In this document: in pieces, positions 1 through 7,992 of the stretch | Layout of the letters: the number at the start of each line of letters is the position of its first letter | How positions within the stretch are numbered: the first letter of the stretch is position 1 | Origin: Chloroflexota bacterium | Lineage (GTDB): Bacteria; Chloroflexota; Anaerolineae; Aggregatilineales; Phototrophicaceae | Reading direction: 5' to 3' | Assembly (NCBI GenBank): GCA_026708115.1 | Contig: JAPOVL010000048.1 | Location: 62,001 to 126,000 of the forward strand | DNA length: 64,000 bases | The notes under the pieces: generated by a model | Database searches by the model: none | Told to the model about the DNA's origin: nothing | The model's input: only the letters and a program-made list of their open reading frames with translations | Position numbers and translations under genes: made by a program

Positions 1-421
1 GGGGCGAACCGGCGAAGACGTCGTGGATGAAGTGGCCATGCTCTTCGATCAAGTCGTTGAGCGGCAAGAACAATCCCTGAGGGCCGAAGAGCGCCAGGGA
101 CGACGGATCAACATTGAAGCCGACGATGATATCGGGCAGGTCGCCGCTGGCGATGGTCAGGTTGAGCACTTCCTGCATTTCGTTGGGCGGCGCGATATCG
201 AAATTGAGATTGATACCCGTGCGTTCGCTATACCACTGGGTGAAGGTATTGGTATTGAAGTCCTCCACAATGGCGTGTCCCAGCATCAGAATGTCTAGGG
301 TGATCGGTTCTTCGACGATGGGGAATTCGCCGGGTCCCGATACCATTTCTTGCCCCAAAGCTGTCAGTGGCAGCGCAAGCGCGACTACCAGCAGCGCCAT
401 GACGATTATTTTTTTGCTCAT
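1..421 (-). CDS. Sugar ABC transporter substrate-binding protein, N-terminal part (cut by window edge)
   Basis: The leftward reading frame opens at an ATG ending at 421, behind a GAGAGGAA ribosome-binding site, and stays open to base 1, so the C-terminus is missing. About 140 residues are visible. A signal peptide (MSKKIIVMALLVVALALPL, then TALGQE) is followed by the start of a family-1 type binding protein with the phrases ITLDILMLGH and LPDIIVGF. It is the third gene after the LplB- and LplC-type permeases, so it should capture a sugar or oligosaccharide for them at the outer face of the membrane. The ligand cannot be told from the sequence. Confidence 0.85.
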   Translation of the reverse strand, partial: MSKKIIVMALLVVALALPLTALGQEMVSGPGEFPIVEEPITLDILMLGHAIVEDFNTNTFTQWYSERTGINLNFDIAPPNEMQEVLNLTIASGDLPDIIVGFNVDPSSLALFGPQGLFLPLNDLIEEHGHFIHDVFAGSP

Positions 422-509
422 GTCATTTCCTCTCTTGTACAATCTTCTGACCTTGAAAAGTGAAGGAAAAAATCGATAGCCGAACTCCTTTCGGTGTCTT
501 GCAATATGC

Positions 510-1430
510 CTACTTTACCGAGCCAAGTGTCATGCCTTTTACGAAGTGCTTCTGCACGAAGGGATAAAGTAGCATGACAGGGACGCTGGCTACGACAATC
601 AGCGAATACTTGAGCAGTTCGCGCAAGCCCTCGCGCGCGACCAGATCTTCGATATCAATCAGCATCGACGCGTCTATTGTGTTTTGAATCAAAATCTCGC
701 GAAGGACCAGCTGCAGGGGAAAGAGGTCTTGGTCTTTCAGGTAAATCAGCGCCTGAAAATAGGTGTTCCAATGCGTGTTCACGGCGTAGAACAAAGCCAG
801 TACGGCGATAATCGGGCGGGCCAAAGGCACGACAATGCTGCGGAAGATGCGGAAGTCGTTGGCGCCGTCGATGCGCGCCGCTTCGTATAACTCGGGCGGG
901 ATGGTCGTGCGGAAGAAGGTGATTGCGATCAGCAAGTTGAAAGGACCGATGCCTGTCGGCAAGATCATCGCCCAGCGCGTATTGAGCAAGCCCAGATCGC
1001 GCACCACCATATAGGTCGGTATCAAGCCGCCGCTGAAGAGCATAGTGAAAATGAAAGCGATGATGATGACGCGTCGCCCAACCAAGTCCTGCCGGGAGAG
1101 CGGGTAGGCTGCGATGATGGTCATGACCACATTAAAGATGGTGCCAAAAAAGGTATAGAAGAGCGAATTGGCGAATCCGTTCCAGACCTTTTTGTGCTCG
1201 AAGATGGTTTCGTATCCCAGCAGGCTGAAATCGACGGGCCACAAGGTAACCTTGCCGGCGATCACAGCGTCCGCTGAACTGAAAGAGGCGGCGACGATAA
1301 AAATCAAAGGCAGCAGAATGATTATAGTAACGATCAGCAAAAATGTGGTGTTGCCCAGCATGAAGACACGGTCGACAGCCGATTCGCCGACTTTGTTGAT
1401 ATGGCTTTCGTAACTTACTATCCCGCGCAT
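510..1430 (-). CDS. Carbohydrate ABC transporter permease, LplC/YtcP type
   Basis: This 306-residue inner-membrane permease has about six hydrophobic segments. The EAA loop that contacts the ATPase reads YEAARIDGANDFRIFRSIVV, near residues 180-200. The C-terminal signature HFVKGMTLGSVK is typical of MalG/LplC-type subunits. It lies 12 bases after the LplB-type permease and about 90 bases before the binding-protein gene, so the three form one transporter operon. No ATP-binding subunit is present; many such sugar importers borrow a shared MsmX-type ATPase. Confidence 0.9.
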   Translation of the reverse strand: MRGIVSYESHINKVGESAVDRVFMLGNTTFLLIVTIIILLPLIFIVAASFSSADAVIAGKVTLWPVDFSLLGYETIFEHKKVWNGFANSLFYTFFGTIFNVVMTIIAAYPLSRQDLVGRRVIIIAFIFTMLFSGGLIPTYMVVRDLGLLNTRWAMILPTGIGPFNLLIAITFFRTTIPPELYEAARIDGANDFRIFRSIVVPLARPIIAVLALFYAVNTHWNTYFQALIYLKDQDLFPLQLVLREILIQNTIDASMLIDIEDLVAREGLRELLKYSLIVVASVPVMLLYPFVQKHFVKGMTLGSVK

Positions 1431-1442
1431 CTGCTGCCCCTT

Positions 1443-2414
1443 TTACCAGACGCTGTTCCCAGTCGTGCGCCGCGCGGCGTGATTCACCGTTATCAAAAGC
1501 AATAGACCGACAATGCCTTTCAGCAAGCCGATGGCTGTTGAATAGGAAAAATCGAGAATCGGCGATAATAGCCCGACCTTGTAGACGTAGGTGTTGATGA
1601 CCTCAGATACGCCGAGATTCAGCGGGCTCTGCATCAGGTAGACTTTTTCAAAGGCGACTTCCAGCACTCGTCCCGTGGTCAGGACCAGCAGCACCATGGC
1701 CGTCGGCAGCAGCCCAGGGATATCGATGTAGCGGATGCGCTGCAGGCGATTGGCGCCGTCGACCACCGCCGCTTCGTGCAAGGCCGGGTCGACGGTAGAA
1801 AGCACCGCCAGATAGATGATCGCGCCGAAGCCCATTTCTTGCCAGACACCCGACCAGACAAAGATATGACGGAATGCGCCCGGGTCGCCCATCCAATTTG
1901 GCGGCGCTTGCCCGAGCAGATTCGCCAGCGACGCCGTAAAGCCAACGCGCGGATGCAAGAACTGAAAGAGCATGCCGACGATCACCACGGTCGAGATGAA
2001 GTGCGGCGCATAGGTGATCATCTGTACGCTGTTGCGAAACATGCGCGATCGAACTTGATTCAGGCTCAGCGCCAGGATGATCGGGATGGGGAAGACGAGC
2101 AAGGAATAGAAGCTGAGGACAACAGTATTGATGATGACTGGTTCGAATTTGGGGGAATTGAAGAAGCGAATGAAATTGGCGAAGCCGACCCAGGGGCTGC
2201 CTTCGATGCCGAAGGCGGGCGAATACTGCCGAAAGGCGATCTGCGCGCCGTACATCGGCGCGTAGCGAAAGACGATCAGCCAAAGGACGGGCAGGAAGAG
2301 CAGGACATACAACTGCCAGTTACGGCGGATGCGCAGCCACAAGCGAAATGCGCGCTCCTCAACCAGGGAGCGGCCGCCCTTACGATGTTTCGACTTGGAA
2401 AACACGGCTTTCAA
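1443..2414 (-). CDS. Carbohydrate ABC transporter permease, LplB type
   Basis: This 323-residue permease has the LplB/YteP opening pattern: a basic N-terminus, a first membrane segment (LYVLLFLPVLWLIVFRYAPM), then YGAQIAFRQYSP. The EAA loop reads HEAAVVDGANRLQRIRYIDI. It is the first gene of the leftward transporter operon and pairs with the LplC-type permease. The family imports oligosaccharides or related sugars; the substrate here is unknown. Confidence 0.9.
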   Translation of the reverse strand: MKAVFSKSKHRKGGRSLVEERAFRLWLRIRRNWQLYVLLFLPVLWLIVFRYAPMYGAQIAFRQYSPAFGIEGSPWVGFANFIRFFNSPKFEPVIINTVVLSFYSLLVFPIPIILALSLNQVRSRMFRNSVQMITYAPHFISTVVIVGMLFQFLHPRVGFTASLANLLGQAPPNWMGDPGAFRHIFVWSGVWQEMGFGAIIYLAVLSTVDPALHEAAVVDGANRLQRIRYIDIPGLLPTAMVLLVLTTGRVLEVAFEKVYLMQSPLNLGVSEVINTYVYKVGLLSPILDFSYSTAIGLLKGIVGLLLLITVNHAARRTTGNSVW

Positions 2415-2441
2415 TTAACCATAAGACAAACACACGGCGAA

Positions 2442-2470
2442 AGTATATCACGGTCGATGTCAGTTGTCTA
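2442..2470 (-). promoter_or_regulatory. Promoter of the first sugar-importer operon
   Basis: On the minus strand TAGACA and TATACT are separated by exactly 17 bases, a close match to the sigma-70 consensus. It lies about 30 bases upstream of the LplB-type permease start. I saw no clear operator beside it. Confidence 0.6.
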
Positions 2471-2509
2471 AAGCGGAATCAGTCATCGGAACGCGGGTTC
2501 GGCTGGATT

Positions 2510-3691
2510 TTAGACGGTTGCGGCTTGCTTCGTCTCGAAGAATCGGTATCCGCCGATGACGATGGTCGCGCCGATGGCGCAAGCCAGCGCGCAGAGCGCG
2601 AAGAAAATTTCCGGCCCCAAATGATCAAAGGTCCAGCCAAAGAGCGAGCCGGTCAGCAGTACGGCGACGGCCGGCATGGTGACTTGCAGGATGGCCTGGT
2701 TGGTTGCTACGTTGCCGGGATGGCTGATTTCGGCAACCAGCTTATACGAGGCCAGATTCATCGCCGGCCAGGAAAAGCCGCGGAACACCACCAGCAGCGC
2801 TAGCGCTGGAAGCGTCTGAACGATGCCGAGCAAGAGGGTAAAGACGGTCAGGCAGAGTGTGCCGACGATATATAGCGTTCGCATACGTACACGCGGCAAA
2901 ACCGAATCCATCAGAATGAAAAATGGAATCTCGGCAGCCGCGAGCAGCGCCGCCCAGATACCAATCTCGGCGGTAGGAATGGCAAGATTCTCGCTGAAAT
3001 GGATGAACATAAACTGAAAGGTATTGCGGAAGCCCATCATAATGAAGAATTGGCTAGCGATCAAAACATAAAAGCCGCGATTGCGCGGCGCCTTGCTGGC
3101 GCCGTCGTCTTTCGGCTTCCGTTTGGGTTTGGCGGGGAAAACCGTCGACATCAGCACGCTCAGCAGCACCAGTACAGCGCCCGCCCAGAAGAGCAGGGGA
3201 TAGCCGCCAGCCGCGAACAAAGCCCCGGCAACCAAGCTGGAAGCCGTAAACCCGATGGCGGTGAAGGAGCGCATCTGGCCCAGTATCGCTTTGCCCTGGC
3301 GCAGCAACTGCGTCATCGTCATCTGCATGCCCAGCGTGACGCTGGGGCTGACGGTGACCCGCATCAGCAACACAGCGACTATCACCACGATCGGTTCGCG
3401 GGAGCTGGCGAATATGATCAGCGCCAGGGCAAAACCGAGCAAATAGATCATCAGCAGGCGACGATGTAGCATGAGCGCGTCGGCGACACGATTGAACAAG
3501 GGCGTTAGCACCAGCGACAAAACCGCGCCGATGCTGGCTAGCGTGCCAATTAGCGTGCCAGAGAATTCCAGATCAACTAGCAGCAGGCTGAAATAGGGCC
3601 AGGCCATGCCGATTGCCGCAAAGGTGAGGAACTGCCAAGATACCAGCCGAATCGAGAAGCCATGCGGACGAATCGAAAGAAGTTTTGCCAT
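2510..3691 (-). CDS. MFS transporter
   Basis: A membrane protein of about 393 residues with roughly twelve hydrophobic segments, a central basic loop (PAKPKRKPKDDGAS) between the two six-helix halves, and the pattern FNRVADALMLHRR after the second segment, resembling the MFS loop 2-3 motif. It resembles the MFS_1-like/LacY-like sugar and nucleoside symporters, but the substrate is not recognisable. I placed the start at the ATG ending at 3691 (MAKLLSIRPHG). The frame is open to 3784, and the 31 extra residues are not membrane-like. No strong ribosome-binding site decides between them. Confidence 0.8.
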   Translation of the reverse strand: MAKLLSIRPHGFSIRLVSWQFLTFAAIGMAWPYFSLLLVDLEFSGTLIGTLASIGAVLSLVLTPLFNRVADALMLHRRLLMIYLLGFALALIIFASSREPIVVIVAVLLMRVTVSPSVTLGMQMTMTQLLRQGKAILGQMRSFTAIGFTASSLVAGALFAAGGYPLLFWAGAVLVLLSVLMSTVFPAKPKRKPKDDGASKAPRNRGFYVLIASQFFIMMGFRNTFQFMFIHFSENLAIPTAEIGIWAALLAAAEIPFFILMDSVLPRVRMRTLYIVGTLCLTVFTLLLGIVQTLPALALLVVFRGFSWPAMNLASYKLVAEISHPGNVATNQAILQVTMPAVAVLLTGSLFGWTFDHLGPEIFFALCALACAIGATIVIGGYRFFETKQAATV

Positions 3692-3990
3692 GAGGCAATG
3701 TACCTGCCGGGGCCGGATCGAAGACAATGTGCGATTCCAAATAGACGCTTCGTGAGCGGCAAATCCTACCTGGTCGATCTTCATTTATTAGGAATCTGGC
3801 GAAACGAGCGGCAGCGGGTGTTGTTCCAACGCGCCAGGCCCGCATTTGCATGCGAGTGCGGGCACTGTCAAATACCCATGCCATGCTCACTGGAGTGAGA
3901 TGAAGGCGATAGCAAATTGAATCGCTATGCTATCGCTGCTATGCTAATCCATCCAAGCGCGACATTAGCATTACGGGGGCAACAAATACG
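3692..3990. other. Intergenic region between the divergent MFS and acyl-CoA dehydrogenase genes
   Basis: The left part may encode an N-terminal extension of the MFS protein, whose frame is open to 3784. A short inverted repeat, GCCCGCA and TGCGGGC, lies at 3838-3863. The right part carries the acyl-CoA dehydrogenase promoter. Nothing else is recognisable. Confidence 0.5.
3917..3945 (+). promoter_or_regulatory. Promoter of the acyl-CoA dehydrogenase gene
   Basis: TTGAAT and TATGCT are separated by 17 bases, ending 45 bases before the ATG. The spacer contains a second TATGCT-like word (GCTATGCTATCGCTGCTATG), so the exact -10 element could shift. Confidence 0.5.
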
Positions 3991-5190
3991 ATGGCGAACT
4001 TGACGGAAGCGGCATCCGTGTACGATGGATTTGACTTTTACCAGGTCGATATGCACTTCAGCGACAAGCAGAAGGCGCTGCGTCAAGAAGTGCGCGACTT
4101 TGTCGAAAGGGAGGTCATCCCCAACATCAATCCCTATTGGGAGATGGCCGAATTCCCGTGGGAGATCGCCCGCAAGATTGTCAACTTGCCCATCATCGGC
4201 GGTCCGCTCTTCGAGCATGATGCGGCTGGGCTGGATTTCGTTGAGATGGGTTTGGTCATGTACGAGTTGGGCAAGGGCGATGGCAGTATCAGTACCTTTT
4301 ATGGCGTGCATTCCGGCTTGGCGATGGGCTCGATTGGCATGTTGGGGGACGAAGAGCAAAAAGCCCGTTGGCTGCCGGAGATGGTCAAGCTGGAGAAGAT
4401 CGGCGCATTTGGCTTGACCGAACCCGAAGTCGGCTCTAACGCAGCCCAGGTCAAGACGACCGCTCGGAAATCCGGCGACGGTTTTGTCCTTAGTGGCGCC
4501 AAGCGCTGGATCGGCAACGCGTCGATCTCGGACATCCTGATCATCTGGGCGCGAGACGAAGACAGCGGCGACTTCGGCGGCTTTGTCATCGAGAATCCGG
4601 GGGAAACCGAGGGCGTCGCCATCAAGGATATCTGGGGCAAGGTGGGCAAGCGCGCTGTGCTTAACGCCGATATCAGGCTCGATAATGTCTTCGTGCCCAA
4701 GGAGAACCGATTGGCTTATGTCAAGCGCTTCAGAGATATGGCGCAAGTGCTGGGAGTCGGGCGCTATGGGGTGGCTTGGGAAGCCGCGGGTGTGGCCGCG
4801 GGCGCATTTGAGCTGGCGCTGAAGTATACCAAGGCGCGCGAGCAATTTGGCAAGCCAATCGCCGGTTTCCAGTTGATTCAACAGAAACTGGTCGAGATGG
4901 CCACAGAAGTTACGCTGATGCAAACGCTCTGTCTACAGCTCTCTCATCTTATCAACCGCGGATTGCTCAACGCGGGCACAGCGTCAATGGCGAAATACAA
5001 CAATGCCCGAAAAGCGCGCTACGTGACGCAGTTGGCGCGCGAGTGCCTTGGCGGCAACGGAATCATTATCGAAAATCACATCGCTCGGCTCATGCTCGAT
5101 GCCGAAATCATTTATACTTATGAAGGTACGAATGAAGTTAACCTGCTGTTGGTGGGTCGGGAGTTGACGGGATTGAACGCGTTCGTTTGA
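3991..5190 (+). CDS. Acyl-CoA dehydrogenase, glutaryl-CoA dehydrogenase-like
   Basis: This 399-residue flavoenzyme has the family's usual length. It contains the acyl-CoA dehydrogenase signature FGLTEPEVGSNAAQVKTTAR, the FAD-binding ECLGGNGI segment, and the C-terminal TYEGTNEVNLLLVGRELTG. Within that segment the Glu of YEGT (about residue 378) is the expected catalytic base. The ending GRELTGLNAF resembles the GR-x-TG-x-x-AF ending of glutaryl-CoA dehydrogenases, which oxidise and decarboxylate glutaryl-CoA in lysine and tryptophan breakdown. No ETF or CoA-transferase gene is adjacent, so the substrate remains uncertain. Confidence 0.88.
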   Translation: MANLTEAASVYDGFDFYQVDMHFSDKQKALRQEVRDFVEREVIPNINPYWEMAEFPWEIARKIVNLPIIGGPLFEHDAAGLDFVEMGLVMYELGKGDGSISTFYGVHSGLAMGSIGMLGDEEQKARWLPEMVKLEKIGAFGLTEPEVGSNAAQVKTTARKSGDGFVLSGAKRWIGNASISDILIIWARDEDSGDFGGFVIENPGETEGVAIKDIWGKVGKRAVLNADIRLDNVFVPKENRLAYVKRFRDMAQVLGVGRYGVAWEAAGVAAGAFELALKYTKAREQFGKPIAGFQLIQQKLVEMATEVTLMQTLCLQLSHLINRGLLNAGTASMAKYNNARKARYVTQLARECLGGNGIIIENHIARLMLDAEIIYTYEGTNEVNLLLVGRELTGLNAFV

Positions 5191-5246
5191 GTTTAACCCG
5201 ATAGCGGCCAGGCCCGGATGTGACTAACAAGGAAGGATTCGCAGCA

Positions 5247-6443
5247 ATGGGGTCACACGATTTCATCCGATTTCCGCCGGCGCTGGCACAACTTTCGGCG
5301 AGAACTTGGCTCCTTTTGGGGGAAATACAGGCTACCACGCAAACGGTGAGAGTCTCTCCAATCTTGCCAGGGCACTCTTACGAACTGGAAAAAGAGTATC
5401 TGGCAAAAGGCATTCATGGCACGACCGCCATCATGGGCAACAGTTTTTCTGAAGAAGAGGTGGCGAAGCTCATTGATGGTGAATTGCCGGCTTATGCCTC
5501 TCGTATTGCCGAATTGCGCCAGATCAAGAATATAGCCGAGGCCTTCAACATGGTGGCGCGGGACGAGATGTTTGGCGGACCGTCGCTCTTTTCGCTGGAG
5601 AAACTGAATCGCTACCATGAGCTTGTCATGAATGGCTTGGGCGAGAACAATGGCGGCCAAATCCAGGTGGGCGCGCTGCGAGAACATCGCGTCGAAGTCG
5701 GCCCTTATGTCGCGCCCTCTCCAGAAGTGATCGAGCCGCTGATCAAGCAATATTGCGATTGGCTGAACGCCGACGAGGAAGAATCACATGATCTTGACGG
5801 TTTCGAGATCGCCAGAGCTATCATTAAGGCACTGGTCGCTCATGTCAGCTTCGCTTGGATCCATCCTTACGGCGACGGCAATGGCAGAATGGCGCGCTTG
5901 ATTGAACACGCGATCCTGTTGCGGGCGGGCTTGCCAGAAGCTTGTACACATGTCTTGAGCTACTTTTACAGCAAAACGCGACGCCAATATTACGCCGAGT
6001 TGCAGCGCTCGCACGGCGAATATAACCACGGGGCCTATTCGCCAGTTGGCGATCTGCGGAGCTTTATCGAATACGCGCTGGAAGGTTTCATGGATGAGCT
6101 CAGCGATTTGATGCTGGTGATAGGCAGCATGCAGGTGCAGGCGATTTGGCGCGATCACATTCGCGCTTGTTTCCCTTCAATTTTGACAACAATGCAACAG
6201 CGTCAGATGCGTCTGGCGCTGGACTTGACGGACCGCTGCGTCGATCAGCCAGTCATATTGGAAATGGTTCGAGAGGTATCCGCCGCTATTGAACTGGAGT
6301 ACGCCGATGAGAGCGACGCTGTTCTGTCGGGCGATCTTGATGCGCTGGTGAAGATGGACCTGCTGATACACGATGATCGTGGTTTTCAGCCCAATCCGGC
6401 GCTCATGCTGAGCCTGTTTGGCAACTCGGGATTGCGGTCATAG
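5247..6443 (+). CDS. Fic family protein with altered inhibitory motif (first of a tandem pair)
   Basis: This is a 398-residue Fic-domain protein; the family usually transfers AMP from ATP to a target hydroxyl group. The active-site motif HPYGDGNGRMAR starts at His206. The N-terminal inhibitory helix normally reads (S/T)xxxE(G/N). Here it reads TTAIMGN, with Met63 where the ATP-blocking Glu is expected; the next gene has Glu at the same place. The C-terminal part (DLDALVKMDLLIHDDRGF) looks like a winged helix. The ATG at 5247 follows AAGGAAGGA and aligns with the paralogue's start, so it is preferred over the in-frame GTG at 5220. The target is unknown. Confidence 0.88.
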   Translation: MGSHDFIRFPPALAQLSARTWLLLGEIQATTQTVRVSPILPGHSYELEKEYLAKGIHGTTAIMGNSFSEEEVAKLIDGELPAYASRIAELRQIKNIAEAFNMVARDEMFGGPSLFSLEKLNRYHELVMNGLGENNGGQIQVGALREHRVEVGPYVAPSPEVIEPLIKQYCDWLNADEEESHDLDGFEIARAIIKALVAHVSFAWIHPYGDGNGRMARLIEHAILLRAGLPEACTHVLSYFYSKTRRQYYAELQRSHGEYNHGAYSPVGDLRSFIEYALEGFMDELSDLMLVIGSMQVQAIWRDHIRACFPSILTTMQQRQMRLALDLTDRCVDQPVILEMVREVSAAIELEYADESDAVLSGDLDALVKMDLLIHDDRGFQPNPALMLSLFGNSGLRS

Positions 6444-6723
6444 GCAGTTCGTGAACAGATAAGCTACATTAGCCCAGCCGCCAGCTTGAATCGCTGACTT
6501 CTAAGGGAAAAATTCGTGTCACACTAGTTGAGCAAATGCGTCACAAAGTTTGTCAGCTGTTGGCGATCATGCGCATTACTTCCGCACAATACTTTGCCAA
6601 TATGTGCAGAAAATCCATAAAATCAGGTATTGACAGGCCATCTTTATCTTTGGATGATTTTGCCAGTACTTGTGTCAATATTGGCGTCAAGTTTAGTGTC
6701 AGAATGGAGATAAATCTGCAAGC
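6444..6723. other. AT-rich spacer between the two fic genes
   Basis: The 280-base spacer is visibly richer in A and T than its surroundings. It carries a TTGACA word at about 6632 but no convincing -10 element at standard spacing. No conserved reading frame, terminator or terminal inverted repeat was recognised. The lower GC continues into the second fic gene. Confidence 0.4.
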
Positions 6724-7926
6724 ATGACGACACATAGATTCATAAAGTTTCCACCAAACTTTCGCGACGTAGGGTCGAGAATATGGTTGCTGCTCGGCGA
6801 GATCCAAGCAAGGATTGAGCACATCAAAAGGCTCCCTATTCCGCCAGATGACAGCAACATGCTTCGTAGCATGTATCTAACAAAGGGCGTACACAGTACC
6901 ACCGCAATCGAAGGAAATTCTTTTTCCGAAGAGGAAGTTGCGAGAATTATCAACAAAGAGATGGAAGCGCCCCCCTCTCGCGCCTACCAGGAGAAGCAGA
7001 TAGAAAACATGGTAGAGGCCTTCAGTATGGTGGGCAAGAATCTCATCGACGGCGAAAGTTCTAGATTTTCAGTGGAACTCTTGCATAGATATCACGAACT
7101 GGTGCTGAAGGGCTTGGAAGAGTCGATTTCTGAAGAAGTCGTGATTGGCAAGTTTCGTAGCCACAGAGTTATAGTCGGGCGTTATTTGGCAGCCCCGCCT
7201 GATGAAGTTCCAAGTTTAATGAAGCAATACTGTGATTGGCTCAACGATAAGCCGATTGGAACCCAAGGTTATAAAGTAGCCGAACAAATCGTCAAGGCAA
7301 TTGCCGCGCACGTCTACTTTACTTGGATTCATCCCTACGGAGATGGCAACGGGCGTATGTCAAGACTTGTTGAATTCGCAATACTTGTAGGCGCAGGCGT
7401 ACCAGACATTGCCGCACATCTGTTGAGCAATTTTTACAATGATACACGTGATATGTACTATCGTGAACTGCAACGTTCTCATGGCGAGAGCCAAGACGGC
7501 TCATATCCAGAGGAAGCCAGGCTGAATGGATTCCTTGAGTACGCGCTTCAGGGCTTTAAGGATGAGTTGGATAAACAGTTCATGCTAATCCATGCGCTTC
7601 AGATCGAGATCATTTGGCACGATGTAATTCACGCTGAATTCCGCAAGCGCTATTCAGAGAATCTGACACAAACGCAGCAGAGACGGAAACGATTAGTTTT
7701 GGATCTGACCGATCACCGATTCGAAAACCCGGTACGCAAGGGCGAAATACCTGACATTACGGCTGCGCTTGCGCGTGCATATCGAGACAAGACCGAACGC
7801 ACCATTCAGCGAGATTTGAACGCTTTAGTCGATATGGACCTGCTGAAAAAAGACGACAAGGGATACAAGCCGAATACGGATATTCTAATGGGCTTGTTCG
7901 CCAGATCACGGGAAAACGATGAGTAG
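6724..7926 (+). CDS. Fic family protein (second of a tandem pair)
   Basis: This 400-residue paralogue of the preceding gene aligns along its whole length, from FIKFPPNFRDVGSRIWLLLG to the C-terminal winged-helix-like ERTIQRDLNALVDMDLLKKD. The active-site motif HPYGDGNGRMSR starts at His203. The inhibitory helix STTAIEGN is intact, with Glu63. It is therefore expected to be an autoinhibited AMP-transferase, unlike its neighbour. Codon use is noticeably more AT-rich than in flanking genes, which suggests separate acquisition. No antitoxin-like small gene is adjacent. Confidence 0.9.
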   Translation: MTTHRFIKFPPNFRDVGSRIWLLLGEIQARIEHIKRLPIPPDDSNMLRSMYLTKGVHSTTAIEGNSFSEEEVARIINKEMEAPPSRAYQEKQIENMVEAFSMVGKNLIDGESSRFSVELLHRYHELVLKGLEESISEEVVIGKFRSHRVIVGRYLAAPPDEVPSLMKQYCDWLNDKPIGTQGYKVAEQIVKAIAAHVYFTWIHPYGDGNGRMSRLVEFAILVGAGVPDIAAHLLSNFYNDTRDMYYRELQRSHGESQDGSYPEEARLNGFLEYALQGFKDELDKQFMLIHALQIEIIWHDVIHAEFRKRYSENLTQTQQRRKRLVLDLTDHRFENPVRKGEIPDITAALARAYRDKTERTIQRDLNALVDMDLLKKDDKGYKPNTDILMGLFARSRENDE

Positions 7927-7943
7927 CTGTCTGGAGAAAAGGA

Positions 7944-7966
7944 GAGCGCAGCATTTCGCTACGCTC
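7944..7966 (+). terminator. Hairpin after the second fic gene
   Basis: GAGCGCAGC and GCTACGCTC form a 9-base stem (one G-U pair) around an ATTTC loop, between the convergent ends of the fic gene and the repeat-protein gene. The following bases are only weakly T-rich (TTCCGGTTT), so termination strength is uncertain. Confidence 0.4.
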
Positions 7967-7992
7967 TTCCGGTTTAAGTCGGGATGGGAAAC

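Noticed and set aside
3785..3914. TTGACA at about 3868 on the minus strand as the MFS gene promoter
   Set aside because: The hexamer is perfect, but the word 17 bases downstream (CAAATG) is a poor -10 element.
3925..4923. 332-codon open frame on the minus strand
   Set aside because: Antisense to the acyl-CoA dehydrogenase, with no family motif and no ribosome-binding site.
5247..7926. The two fic genes as a toxin-antitoxin module with a small antitoxin
   Set aside because: No small antitoxin-like gene lies before or between them. The inhibitory helix is inside the proteins themselves (class II layout), intact in the second and altered in the first.
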